Assembly: GCA_963789215.1 (NCBI GenBank)
Contig: CAWBJY010000004.1
Span: 372,001-436,000, forward strand
Reading direction: 5' to 3'
DNA length: 64,000 nt
From: Phormidesmis sp963789215
Lineage (GTDB): Bacteria; Cyanobacteriota; Cyanobacteriia; Phormidesmidales; Phormidesmidaceae
Part shown: positions 1 through 8,189 of the stretch, in pieces
How positions within the stretch are numbered: the first letter of the stretch is position 1
Layout: each line of letters begins with the position of its first letter
Program-made: the position numbers and the translations under genes
Notes under the pieces: model-generated
The model's input: only the letters and a program-made list of their open reading frames with translations
Told to the model about the DNA's origin: nothing
Database searches by the model: none

Positions 1-1
1 A

Positions 2-145
2 TCGCCTGACGAAGGGCCGATTACCTACAATGGCTTTCTCTTTCGAATCCTGTGGGAAATTAGGGCGACGGTTGTTTTGCCCGGCATGGTGGCTAAAAAA
101 GAACAGCAGACGCAGCCCGTGAGCGTTATTTGCCGCAGGTCGTAA
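2..145 (+). CDS. C-terminal fragment of an unidentified, probably membrane-associated protein
   Basis: An open frame runs from the window edge to a TAA at 143-145 and gives 47 residues. It contains a hydrophobic stretch (FLFRILWEI...VVLPGM) followed by a polar tail that reads like a genuine C-terminus. The P-loop ATPase gene begins 12 nt downstream on the same strand, so the two may share a transcript. I do not recognise the family and the N-terminal part lies outside the window. The frame could also be chance, because it is short. Confidence 0.4.
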   Translation, partial: SPDEGPITYNGFLFRILWEIRATVVLPGMVAKKEQQTQPVSVICRRS

Positions 146-157
146 TGGCAGGTCGTA

Positions 158-802
158 ATGTTAAAAGGTTCAACAGCGGCTGCTCATCGACTTAACCCGT
201 ATTTGTCGCTAGGGCTACAGCGAAATCCGTTTGTATTAGAAGATAGTTTGGCGATCGCGCCCTCACTCTGGATTGACCGGGGCTACTCAGCGCCGCCTAT
301 GCCAAGGGCTAAGCAGCTCATTCAGCTCATAGGGGTTAAAGGCGCGGGCAAAACTTCCCATCTTAAGCGTTGGCAAGCGCAGACCGGGGGGCCTTACTGC
401 TACTATCCGCCCGGTTGGCAAAGGCTAAAAATGCCTGACGTGGGGCCGATTGCCTATTGGGACGAGGCTGACCGGATTCCTTTGGCCTATTTGCTAGTGG
501 GTTTGTTGGCGGCGGTGGGCGATCGCAGTACGATTGTCGCTGGCACCCACACAGATCTAAGTCGCGCTGCTTTTATGGTGGGTTTGCCCGTAAAGACGAT
601 TCGAATAGCCAGGTTTGATGATGCCTTACTTCAGCAGTGGGCGAACCGGCGAATTGAAGCTGTGAGGATTGCGAATGTAGCCTGTGAACTGCGTTTGGAC
701 AGCAAGAAAGCAAAAGAGATTGCCGCAGATGCTAATGGCTCTTGGCGAGAAGCAGCTGACCAACTTCACGTCTGGGCTGCAAGGCGAGCGATCGCGGCTT
801 AG
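158..802 (+). CDS. P-loop ATPase-like protein of unknown function
   Basis: A 214-residue protein with a clear Walker A motif, GVKGAGKTSH, at about residues 62-71. A Walker B-like segment, IAYWDEAD, follows at about 99-106, and a sensor-like VAGTHTD at about 127-133. The N-terminal 50 residues (NPYLSLGLQRNPFVLED) resemble the leader of AAA/ExeA-like ATPases, which often start with a short 'NPF' segment. The protein is short for a full AAA+ module, so it may be a compact nucleotide-binding regulator. It follows the end of another ORF by 12 nt and converges on the degenerate transposase-like gene. The substrate and role are unknown; the ATPase call rests only on the motifs. Confidence 0.65.
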   Translation: MLKGSTAAAHRLNPYLSLGLQRNPFVLEDSLAIAPSLWIDRGYSAPPMPRAKQLIQLIGVKGAGKTSHLKRWQAQTGGPYCYYPPGWQRLKMPDVGPIAYWDEADRIPLAYLLVGLLAAVGDRSTIVAGTHTDLSRAAFMVGLPVKTIRIARFDDALLQQWANRRIEAVRIANVACELRLDSKKAKEIAADANGSWREAADQLHVWAARRAIAA

Positions 803-840
803 ATCGCCTGATCTAGCTTGGCGGATACGCTTGCTGCTTG

Positions 841-1449
841 TTATTGAGAGACTTTGCTCTCAACCATCTCCATTTGCTTGACTAAGCGGGCGAGCGTTCT
901 GTCGTCGTTTATCCGCTGCTCTCTGTAGCTGCGTTGCCAAACCGGGCATCCAGGTTGGTTCCGCACTAAATTTATTCGTTTTGCCGTGGCTGCTTTTACG
1001 CCCGCTACAAAAGCGCTGAGCGCTCTGGGTTTGCCAAATCGGTGCTCTTGATCAGGGCGACTCTCGTAAATGCAAACCAGTGCATAAATAGCATCTGGTG
1101 CAATTGCCCATTGGTTTAGCGTTATTCCTTTGCGCTTAGCAGCAGCTTGCAGTTCGTCTGCGGCAATTTGGGAGAACGATGTGGCAGAGACTGCTTTACT
1201 TTCACTACTATTTTCGCTTCCAGCTACGTCGCCTTTAAAGAGCGCACTATTGTTGTGCGTATCTAGCCGAATGTAATACAGGGCGGCCTTCACCAATGGA
1301 TTTTGAGGGGAAATGATGTCTGTCAATGGACGCCCTTTGGGTTTTGCAAAGTGTCTACGAATAGACTTCCCAGATAGTTTGCTGAATTCCCGACACAATG
1401 ACAGAAAGAATCGCCGAAAAGCTAGACAGGGTGGGGTATAGAGCGACAC
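841..1449 (-). CDS. degenerate REP-associated (IS200-like, HUH) transposase homologue, probably catalytically dead
   Basis: A 202-residue protein whose C-terminal 150 residues can be laid without gaps on the pattern I know for cyanobacterial REP-associated tyrosine transposases (Y1_Tnp). Shared landmarks are YYIRLDTHNNSALFKGDV (about 58-75; family 'YFVTICT..R.CLFGEI'), W114 and P118 around the HUH site, ARxxKRIN-like spacing, and PVWQRSY (about 169-175; family 'PVWQRNYYEHIIRNE'). At the HUH site the family MPNHFHG reads APDAIYA, so both histidines are replaced (A120, Y122). In the last helix the family 'REYI' reads VKQM, so the catalytic tyrosine is Gln192. The frame is intact and the N-terminus is unrelated. 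It may be a domesticated DNA-binding derivative or a decaying gene. Family assignment is from remembered consensus, not a search. Confidence 0.6.
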   Translation of the reverse strand: MSLYTPPCLAFRRFFLSLCREFSKLSGKSIRRHFAKPKGRPLTDIISPQNPLVKAALYYIRLDTHNNSALFKGDVAGSENSSESKAVSATSFSQIAADELQAAAKRKGITLNQWAIAPDAIYALVCIYESRPDQEHRFGKPRALSAFVAGVKAATAKRINLVRNQPGCPVWQRSYREQRINDDRTLARLVKQMEMVESKVSQ

Positions 1450-1714
1450 ATGGGTAGGGGCCTACCAGCTTTTCTATGCTGTCTGCTTAAGTTGTTTTTA
1501 AGCGCGATCGCGCCCTGCCACTATTTGTCTTGGCCTCAAGTATTCAGCGGCTCTATTTGCAATTTCGAATTTACTGCCCGATGTCGATCGTCTGTGGGCG
1601 CGTTTTTTTAGCAGGCACGCTCTATAACGGCAGGCGCTGCGGCTGCTAAGTAAATAGAAAAGAGAATGTGTCTGACTACTTGAGTCTAGCTATTTGATTC
1701 AAAAAATTTGTGGA

Positions 1715-1796
1715 TGGGCAAGGAGAGACTCGAACTCTCACAACCGAAGTCGCCACATTTTGAGTGTGGTGCGTCTACCAATTCCGCCACTTGCCC
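1715..1796 (-). tRNA. tRNA-Leu (anticodon CAA)
   Basis: Read on the minus strand, the acceptor stem GGGCAAG pairs with CTTGCCC, followed by discriminator A. The D-arm contains the GGCGGAATTGGTAGACGC signature of class II tRNA-Leu. The anticodon stem CCACA/TGTGG carries the loop CTCAAAA, giving anticodon CAA. A long variable arm (CGACTTCGGTTG) and a T-arm with GTTCGAG complete the fold. The total is 82 nt with no encoded CCA. Confidence 0.95.
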
Positions 1797-1856
1797 GGCA
1801 GGCCCTTTAAGCAGGCATCTTAGTATACCGAATAGGGCGACTTTCTACAGATCTTT

Positions 1857-2732
1857 TTACCAGTTGCGCCAGCCCCTTTCTGCGTCGTTGCTTTCTGTTC
1901 CGGCAAACGGTCGGCTTCCTAGCAGTGCCTGATATTCCGGCGTGCTAGCCCAGCGATCGATTTCTCTAGCGCGAAGCACGGGCACCGGATGGCTTAGCTC
2001 GTCGGTTTTTATTTTTTTGAGCATTTCGCCCATATCGCTTTCGCTGATGGCATCGTAGGAGCGGGCCTGGTCGATGAAGGCATCTAGATTTAGCAAGGGG
2101 GAAAGCGTTGGTGAACCGCCTGAAAGCTTCATCAGTACGGAGGCTACGGTGCGGGCGTCTTGGGTGGCGAGTAGGGCGGCTCTGTCGCAGGTAAATTCGG
2201 CGCAGCGCACCCATTCCATAATTTGCGACTGCCAGTTCTGCATGAGCACGTTGCCGAAGGGAAGCTGGCTAGTGGCTAGAGTGAGCAGATTGGCGAGCGT
2301 TAGGTATACACCGTGATCGCATTTGAGGTGGCCTAGCTCGTGGCCGATGACAGCCTGCACTTCGGCTGGGTTTAGCAGTTCTATAAGGGAAGTGTGCACC
2401 ACAATGAAGGGCTGCTTTCCTCGCATGGCAAACGTATAGGCGTTTGGCATGGGGTGCTGCTTGATATAGAGCTGCGGCACTTCTAGATCGAGTACTCGGC
2501 AGGCTTCGCAGAGCGACTGGTATAGATCTGGCAGCTGGTTGGGGCCGACTAGTACGCTAGAGGCAATATTTTCTAAGTAGAAAAACTGCTCGCCCATTGG
2601 CCCTAGCAGGCTGCGAATAGCAACGTCTAGTCCGGGTAGCTGCTTGAGCGTTTGGGTTGCTTGCTTGTCTAGCGGATGGCGAAAGTGGTTGGCGGTTAGC
2701 CCAATGAGGTGGGATTTTTGGGAAGGAGCCAT
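1857..2732 (-). CDS. M48-family zinc metallopeptidase
   Basis: A 291-residue protein with the zinc-binding HEXXH motif in VIGHELGHLKCDHG (about residues 136-149). A second conserved segment, AEFTCDRAALL, about 55 residues later supplies the third (Glu) zinc ligand typical of M48 (HtpX/Ste24-like) peptidases. Unlike HtpX it has no obvious transmembrane helices. The N-terminus (HPLDKQATQTLKQLPGLD) matches the soluble cyanobacterial/actinobacterial M48 branch. It probably degrades or processes proteins in the cytoplasm or at the membrane surface. It lies downstream of murA on the same strand, with 122 nt between them. Confidence 0.88.
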   Translation of the reverse strand: MAPSQKSHLIGLTANHFRHPLDKQATQTLKQLPGLDVAIRSLLGPMGEQFFYLENIASSVLVGPNQLPDLYQSLCEACRVLDLEVPQLYIKQHPMPNAYTFAMRGKQPFIVVHTSLIELLNPAEVQAVIGHELGHLKCDHGVYLTLANLLTLATSQLPFGNVLMQNWQSQIMEWVRCAEFTCDRAALLATQDARTVASVLMKLSGGSPTLSPLLNLDAFIDQARSYDAISESDMGEMLKKIKTDELSHPVPVLRAREIDRWASTPEYQALLGSRPFAGTESNDAERGWRNW

Positions 2733-2854
2733 AGAAAAGCTGGCGCAGTGTCGTTGGCAATTTTGCGCATCTTATTAGTATAGCTAGCCAGTGAGAAGGC
2801 GTGAGTGGGAGAGACTGTGGCTGAGGTGTTTCTCTCCCTTGGGGTGCGATCGCT

Positions 2855-4249
2855 TTAGTTCTCAGCGCCGATGGTGGGTTGAGCGGCGCTGTCTACTTCG
2901 CTCAGCGGAATGCGTCTGAGCTTAGCGCCAACGTTGAGCAGCTTTTCTTCAAACCGCTCGTAGCCTCTATCGAGGTGTTGCAAGCCGTAGAGGGTGGTTT
3001 TTCCTTTGGCGGCTAATCCTGCGATCGCTAATGCCGCCGAAGCTCTCAAATCGCTGCCGGTAACGGGCGCACCAGACAAATGGCTAACGCCGCGGACTAC
3101 AGCGCAGTCGCCCTTGAGCTTGATGTCTGCGCCCATGCGGTTAAACTCCGCGACATGCTGCAATCGGTTTTCGAAGACGGTTTCGGTCACAATGCTGTTG
3201 CCGTCGGCTAGGGTTAACAAGGCCATAAACTGCGCCTGCATATCGGTTGGAAAACCAGGATAGGGCAGGGTTTGCACGTCGGCGGGTGCAATCTTTTCGC
3301 CCGGAGAAATGCGGATGTTCATGTTTTCCTCAAGCTCTACTTTTGAGCCGGTTTCGCGGAGTTTGGCGAGTAGCGGCGTGAGGTGGTTAGGATCGACTGG
3401 GCCAACCGTGATTTCGGATCGCGTGAGTGCGCCTGCGACTAGATAAGTGCCGGCTTCAATGCGATCGGGGATGATGGAATAGTCGGTAGCGTGAAGGCTA
3501 GGCACGCCGGTAATCGTGATGGTGTTGGTGCCTGCTCCGCGAATTTTTGCGCCCATGGCGATACAGAAGTTGGCTAGATCAACGACTTCAGGCTCTTGCG
3601 CGGCGTTTTCGATGACGGTTTCGCCTTCGGCTAGCGTAGCCGCCATCATTAGGGTTTCGGTTGCACCGACGCTGGGGTAGTCCAGATAGATTTTGGCTCC
3701 TTTGAGCTTGCCGCGCGTGCCCGGAACGTAGGCATGAACAACGCCGTGATCCATATGAACCTGTGCGCCTAAAGCCTGCAGGCCGCGAATATGTAGCTCT
3801 ACGGGGCGAGCGCCGATGGCACAGCCGCCGGGTAAGGGAACGCGGGCTACGCCTAAGCGGGCGAGCAGCGGGCCAATCACAAAAAAGCTTGCTCGCAGCT
3901 TACTCACAATGTCGTAGGGCGCTTTGGAATGGCTAACGTGGCTGGCGTCTACGTCTAGCATGTTGCCAGCGCGTTTCACTTTTAGACCTAGCGCGAGCAG
4001 CACTTCGGCCATGCGGCCAATGTCCATCAGATCGGGAATGTTGCGAACCCGGCAAGTTTCTGAACAAAGCAGCGTACCCCCTAGTACGACTAGGGCCGAA
4101 TTTTTGGCGCCGCTAACGGGAATATGGCCGCTTAACGGTTCGCCGCCCCAAATTTCAATCACGGATTCTGAAGGATTGGCTTCAGCAGCTGTGCGACTAG
4201 AAGATCCTGTAACGGACTGAAGGGGAGTCATAACGGGAGTAGCCGCCAT
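2855..4249 (-). CDS. murA: UDP-N-acetylglucosamine 1-carboxyvinyltransferase
   Basis: A 464-residue MurA that adds enolpyruvate to UDP-GlcNAc, the first committed step of peptidoglycan synthesis. The N-terminal substrate loop reads HIPVSGAKNSAL. The catalytic Cys loop is PLPGGCAIGARPVELH (about residues 138-153). PSVGATETLMMAA, DRIEAGTY and FPTDMQAQFMALLTLA are the usual EPSP-synthase-fold signatures. The about 30-residue N-terminal extension before VIEIWGGEPLSGH is variable, and an in-frame ATG at codon 7 is an alternative start. An 8-bp inverted repeat (2807-2814 / 2831-2838) lies just downstream but has no T-run. Confidence 0.96.
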   Translation of the reverse strand: MAATPVMTPLQSVTGSSSRTAAEANPSESVIEIWGGEPLSGHIPVSGAKNSALVVLGGTLLCSETCRVRNIPDLMDIGRMAEVLLALGLKVKRAGNMLDVDASHVSHSKAPYDIVSKLRASFFVIGPLLARLGVARVPLPGGCAIGARPVELHIRGLQALGAQVHMDHGVVHAYVPGTRGKLKGAKIYLDYPSVGATETLMMAATLAEGETVIENAAQEPEVVDLANFCIAMGAKIRGAGTNTITITGVPSLHATDYSIIPDRIEAGTYLVAGALTRSEITVGPVDPNHLTPLLAKLRETGSKVELEENMNIRISPGEKIAPADVQTLPYPGFPTDMQAQFMALLTLADGNSIVTETVFENRLQHVAEFNRMGADIKLKGDCAVVRGVSHLSGAPVTGSDLRASAALAIAGLAAKGKTTLYGLQHLDRGYERFEEKLLNVGAKLRRIPLSEVDSAAQPTIGAEN

Positions 4250-4428
4250 AGATATTTACCAGAATGTGTTGGCTAAAGGGATTCGTTGCGCCAATTCGTT
4301 AGAGCGGCAATGAATTTGGTATGGATTCTACCCGAAACTTCCGAGTTTCTCCCGGTTGATTTGAACCAATGAGGGGATAGTGTACCGAACGACATCCTAC
4401 TTTTAGTGGAAATCACCTAAAGGGACTT

Positions 4429-4467
4429 TGTTTTGGCGGAGTGTTTTGACGGAATGTTTTGACGGAA
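4429..4467 (+). repeat. three tandem 13-bp units upstream of tRNA-Leu
   Basis: The unit TGTTTTGACGGAA occurs perfectly at 4442-4454 and 4455-4467, with a two-mismatch copy (TGTTTTGGCGGAG) at 4429-4441. A shorter echo, TGTTGACGGA, lies at about 4479-4488. That echo contains TTGACG (4481-4486), a possible -35 hexamer for the downstream tRNA gene with a weak GATTAT at 4504-4509. The remainder of the 313-nt gap between murA and the tRNA (4250-4562) shows no gene. Confidence 0.7.
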
Positions 4468-4562
4468 TATTTTAGGGTTGTTGACGGATGAACCGCCTTG
4501 CTAGATTATTGTTAATCGCAGAGAGTGTGCGATCGGCTTAGGCTATATGCACGATCTGTTTT

Positions 4563-4646
4563 GCGGGACTGGCGAAATTGGTAGACGCGCTAGATTCAGA
4601 TTCTAGTGTTCGCAAGGACTTCCGGGTTCAAGTCCCGGGTTCCGCA
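4563..4646 (+). tRNA. tRNA-Leu (anticodon CAG)
   Basis: The acceptor stem GCGGGAC pairs with GTTCCGC, followed by discriminator A. The class II D-arm is TGGCGAAATTGGTAGACGC. The anticodon stem CTAGA/TCTAG has the loop TTCAGAT, so the anticodon is CAG. The variable arm is long (TGTTCGCAAGGACT) and the T-arm reads CCGGGTTCAAGTCCCGG. The total is 84 nt with CCA not encoded. Confidence 0.95.
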
Positions 4647-4667
4647 TTAGTCATGGTGATAGAAAGG

Positions 4668-4701
4668 AGTCCTTCAGTGGTTTATGCTGGGGACTTTTTT
4701 T
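4668..4701 (+). terminator. intrinsic terminator after tRNA-Leu(CAG)
   Basis: AGTCC(T)TCAG pairs with CTGGGGACT, giving nine pairs with one bulge around the loop TGGTTTATG. A run of seven T residues follows. The position, 22 nt past the tRNA, fits termination of its transcript. Confidence 0.7.
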
Positions 4702-4800
4702 GTGAGGCGATCGCCATTTCAGATTCTAGATACCAATCAAAACTGATCAAAACTTTCTATTAGTCAGTAGAAATACATAGCACTTTAAATATCATTGATT

Positions 4801-5592
4801 ATGCTCACGAGTTTGCAAAACCCGACTGTAAAGCAGCTGCGCAAGCTAAAACAGTCTAAAGAACGGCGCAAACAGGGCGCACTGCTCCTAGAGGGAACTC
4901 ATTTAATAGAGGCGGCTGGGGAGGCGGGCTATCCGTTAGAGGTGCTTTGTTATACGGAGGACTGGCAGGCTCGGTATGGAGAGATTTGTGCGCGGGCGAT
5001 CGCACTTTCTGCTCAAACAGAGGTGGTCTCGCTAGACGTTTTGAAGTCGATTGCGAGCACGGTTTCTCCCGATGGGGTGGTGGCGATCGCGCCTCAACGT
5101 ACAGCCTGGGAGGAAGCGGCCAGTCAGCCTAAAGATGAGGTGAGCCTAGGCGTGATATTAGAGACGCTGCAAGATCCTGGAAACCTCGGCACGATTATTC
5201 GCACAGCGGCGGCAGCCGGCAGCGACGGCCTTTGGCTAAGCCCAGATAGCGTAGATATGGGGAGTCCTAAAGTGCTGCGAGCCTCGGCGGGGCAGTGGTT
5301 CCGGTTGCCGATGGCGAAAGTGGAGGTAGTAGAGCAGGCCGCGAAGCTCAAGGAAAACGGCGTGCAGGTGATTGCGACGATGGCGACGGCCCAGCTGGAC
5401 TATTGGCAGCTAGATTTGACGCAGCCCACCGTATTTTTAATGGGGAATGAGGGCGCGGGACTGTCGGCGGCGCTGATGGGCTGCGCCTCTGCGGTGGTGA
5501 AGATTCCGGTAATGCCGGGCGTGGAGTCGCTGAATGTGGCGATTTCGACTGCGCTATTACTCTATGAAGCGCGGCGGCAGAGACAGATGTGA
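4801..5592 (+). CDS. TrmH/SpoU-family RNA 2'-O-methyltransferase
   Basis: A protein of about 263 residues with the three SPOUT motifs in order. Motif 1 is LETLQDPGNLGTIIRTAAAAG (about 120-140), motif 2 is FLMGNEGAGLS (about 210-220), and motif 3 is IPVMPGVESLNVAISTALLL (about 235-254). The N-terminal SpoU substrate-binding domain starts SLQNPTVKQLRKLKQSKERRKQG. It uses S-adenosylmethionine to methylate a ribose in rRNA or tRNA; the target nucleotide cannot be told from sequence. A TTG at 4795 could start two codons earlier, but the ATG at 4801 aligns with the usual N-terminus. Confidence 0.92.
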   Translation: MLTSLQNPTVKQLRKLKQSKERRKQGALLLEGTHLIEAAGEAGYPLEVLCYTEDWQARYGEICARAIALSAQTEVVSLDVLKSIASTVSPDGVVAIAPQRTAWEEAASQPKDEVSLGVILETLQDPGNLGTIIRTAAAAGSDGLWLSPDSVDMGSPKVLRASAGQWFRLPMAKVEVVEQAAKLKENGVQVIATMATAQLDYWQLDLTQPTVFLMGNEGAGLSAALMGCASAVVKIPVMPGVESLNVAISTALLLYEARRQRQM

Positions 5593-5710
5593 CTTCGACT
5601 ACGCTCAGCCACCAGGCTTCGTTGTGATGTGTAGATCGCTTAGATATTGTCGGGCTTTGCTAATTTACCTATTGACTGTAGTCAGAACCGAGGGCTGAGC
5701 GTAGTCGAAG
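5593..5710. repeat. REP-like inverted repeat pair
   Basis: An 18-nt arm, CTTCGACTACGCTCAGCC (5593-5610), is repeated as its perfect reverse complement, GGCTGAGCGTAGTCGAAG, at 5693-5710. The intervening segment is 82 nt. The first arm begins immediately after the SpoU methyltransferase stop codon. The sequence resembles short palindromic intergenic repeats that recur in cyanobacterial genomes. No third copy was noticed in this window. Confidence 0.75.
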
Positions 5711-5789
5711 CCCAGACAGGAAAACTCTAGTTGTGCAAAGTCACCGTTCTATTTGAAGATAGAATACAGACTTCATAACGGAGAGAGCT

Positions 5790-7223
5790 TTGGAAGCAGC
5801 ATTCGATTACGACTTAGTGATTATCGGCGCGGGCGTTGGCGGACACGGCGCGGCCATACATGCGGTTCAAAATGGCCTTAAAACGGCGATTGTTGAAGCG
5901 GGAGATATGGGTGGCACCTGCGTGAACCGGGGCTGTATTCCTTCTAAGGCGCTGTTGGCTGCTTCGGGAAAGGTGCGCGAAATGCGCGACGAGCAGCATT
6001 TGAAGGCGATGGGCATTAGTTTGGCGGGCGTGGGATTTGACCGCGAGCAAATTGCGAACCATGCCAAGAACCTGGTAGGTAAAATTCAGGGCGATTTAAC
6101 CGGGAGTTTGACTCGACTCGGCGTGGATATTATTCGCGGCTGGGCGAAAATCGCGGGCGGTCAAAAGGTTTCGATTACCGAGGAGAGCGGGACTCGAACG
6201 ATTTCTGCCAAGGACATTATTCTGTCGCCAGGATCGATTCCGTTTGTGCCTAGAGGAATCGAAACTGACGGCAAGACGGTATTTACCAGCGATGAAGCTG
6301 TCCGGCTAGAGTGGTTGCCTGATTGGGTGGCGATTATCGGCAGCGGCTATATCGGTCTGGAGTTTTCCGATGTGTATACGGCGCTAGGCTCTGAGGTGAC
6401 CATGATTGAGGCGTTGCCTCAGCTAATGCCAACGTTCGATCCTGATATTGCGAAGCAGGCGGAGCGGGTGTTGATTAAGCCGCGCGATATTGAAACTAAG
6501 GTGGGTTTGCTGGCGAAGAAGATTACGCCTGGATCTCCGGTAGTCATTGAGCTAGCCGATCCGAAGACGATGGAGATAGTGGAGGTGCTAGAAGTCGATG
6601 CTTGCCTAGTTGCAACGGGTAGAATTCCGGCGACTAAGAATTTGGACCTGAATATGGTGGCGGTGGAGACTGACCGCAGAGGCTTTATTCCGGTGAACGA
6701 TCAGCTAGCGGTGCTGCGCGACGGTAAGCCGGTGCCTCATCTGTGGGCGATTGGCGATGCGACTGGCAAGATGATGCTGGCCCATGCGGCTTCGGCCCAG
6801 GGGGTGGTGGCGGTGGATAATATTTTAGGCGGCGATCGCACCATCGACTACAGCGCGATTCCGGCAGCGGCCTTTACGCACCCTGAGGTGAGCTTTGTGG
6901 GGATGACAGAACCTGCGGCTAAGGAAGCGGGCAAGGAAGGCGGCTTTGAAGTGGCGAACGTGCGCAGCTACTTTAAGGCAAATTCTAAGGCGCTCGCTGA
7001 AGGCGAGACTGAGGGACTCGCTAAGCTGGTGTATCGCAAGGATACGGGCGAGGTGATGGGGGCGCATATTATTGGCTTACATGCGGCGGATTTGATTCAG
7101 GAGGCGGCTAATGCGATCGCCCAAAAGCAGTCTGTTACTGAGCTATCGAAGTATGTGCACACGCATCCAACGCTTTCTGAAGTGCTAGACGAAGCTTACA
7201 AGCGAGCGAAGGTGGGGGTATGA
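5790..7223 (+). CDS. lpdA: dihydrolipoyl dehydrogenase (E3)
   Basis: A 477-residue FAD-dependent disulfide oxidoreductase that reoxidises dihydrolipoamide of 2-oxoacid dehydrogenase and glycine cleavage complexes with NAD+. The FAD site is VIIGAGVGGHGAA (about 9-21). The redox disulfide is GGTCVNRGCIPSKALL (about 41-56). The NAD site is AIIGSGYIGLEFSD (about 183-196). The second FAD segment is LWAIGDATGKMMLAHAAS, and the active-site base lies in VHTHPTLSEVLDEA near the C-terminus. The start is TTG with AACGGAGAG just upstream. It overlaps trpC by four bases (ATGA), so the two are co-transcribed. Confidence 0.95.
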   Translation: MEAAFDYDLVIIGAGVGGHGAAIHAVQNGLKTAIVEAGDMGGTCVNRGCIPSKALLAASGKVREMRDEQHLKAMGISLAGVGFDREQIANHAKNLVGKIQGDLTGSLTRLGVDIIRGWAKIAGGQKVSITEESGTRTISAKDIILSPGSIPFVPRGIETDGKTVFTSDEAVRLEWLPDWVAIIGSGYIGLEFSDVYTALGSEVTMIEALPQLMPTFDPDIAKQAERVLIKPRDIETKVGLLAKKITPGSPVVIELADPKTMEIVEVLEVDACLVATGRIPATKNLDLNMVAVETDRRGFIPVNDQLAVLRDGKPVPHLWAIGDATGKMMLAHAASAQGVVAVDNILGGDRTIDYSAIPAAAFTHPEVSFVGMTEPAAKEAGKEGGFEVANVRSYFKANSKALAEGETEGLAKLVYRKDTGEVMGAHIIGLHAADLIQEAANAIAQKQSVTELSKYVHTHPTLSEVLDEAYKRAKVGV

Positions 7224-8110
7224 AGATCCGCCGTCGTCCGCCCAACCCTTCTATTTCTGTCGCTAGCCTGCAGTATCAGATCAAGGTGCCTGATTCTGAG
7301 CCGCGCAATATATTAGAGAAAATTGTGTGGCATAAGGAAACGGAAGTAGCGCGAATGCGTGAGGCGATTCCTCTGCAGACGCTTCAGCAGCAGGCTCAAA
7401 ATTTGCCTGCGACGAAGGGCTTTATTAAGGCGCTGCGACAGCAGGCGGAAAAGCAGGCTCCGGCAATTATTACTGAGGTGAAGAAGGCTTCGCCTAGTAA
7501 AGGGGTGATTCGAGCGGATTTTGATCCGGTAGAAATCGCCCGCAGCTATGAAGACGGCGGGGCAACTTGCCTTTCGGTGCTGACCGACAGCGAATTTTTT
7601 CAGGGCAGCTTCGACTATCTAGCCCAAATTCGCGGCGCTGTAGATCTGCCGCTGCTGTGCAAAGAGTTCATTATTTATCCCTATCAGATTTACCAGGCGA
7701 GACTCGCGGGAGCAGATGCAATTTTGCTAATCGCGGCGATTCTTTCTGACAAGGATCTGACCTACTTTGTAAAAATCGCCAAAGTGCTGGGACTCGATGC
7801 TTTAGTAGAGACGCATACCGCTGAAGAATTTGAGCGGGTGCTGAAGGTAAGCGGCGTTGAGCTGATTGGCATTAATAACCGCAACTTGGAAGACTTTAGC
7901 GTCAGCTTGGGGACGACTGAGCAAATTATGGCGGCCTACGGCGAGCAGCTTGAGCCGCAGAATTTGCTCGTGGTGAGTGAGTCGGGACTGCATACAGCGG
8001 CAGATGTGAAGACGGTGGTTAGCGCTGGGGCTAAGGCAATTTTGGTGGGCGAGTCTTTGGTGAAGCAGCTGGATCCAGGAAAGGCGATCGCACCGCTGCT
8101 CGGCCGGTAG
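7220..8110 (+). CDS. trpC: indole-3-glycerol phosphate synthase
   Basis: A 296-residue TIM-barrel enzyme of tryptophan biosynthesis that closes the indole ring of CdRP. Visible signatures are the phosphate/catalytic loop IITEVKKASPSKGVIRADFDP (about 84-104), CLSVLTDSEFFQGS, LLCKEFIIYPYQI, GINNRNLEDF and the late phosphate-binding VSESGL and ILVGESLV segments. The N-terminal 30 residues form an extension seen in cyanobacterial TrpC. The ATG overlaps the lpdA stop, suggesting translational coupling. No other trp gene is adjacent. Confidence 0.95.
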   Translation: MKIRRRPPNPSISVASLQYQIKVPDSEPRNILEKIVWHKETEVARMREAIPLQTLQQQAQNLPATKGFIKALRQQAEKQAPAIITEVKKASPSKGVIRADFDPVEIARSYEDGGATCLSVLTDSEFFQGSFDYLAQIRGAVDLPLLCKEFIIYPYQIYQARLAGADAILLIAAILSDKDLTYFVKIAKVLGLDALVETHTAEEFERVLKVSGVELIGINNRNLEDFSVSLGTTEQIMAAYGEQLEPQNLLVVSESGLHTAADVKTVVSAGAKAILVGESLVKQLDPGKAIAPLLGR

Positions 8111-8189
8111 CGCGGCGCTTGTCGATCTCAATCCCGGATTAGAAGCGGTCTAAACTGTAGAAGTACACACTTTCTATGGCTTTAGTCCT

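Noticed and set aside
1708..1932. 74-codon open frame across tRNA-Leu(CAA)
   Set aside because: It runs through a complete tRNA gene on the opposite strand.
2807..2838. 8-bp inverted repeat after murA as a terminator
   Set aside because: There is no T-run on the murA strand and the stem is short. Left as a note in the murA entry.
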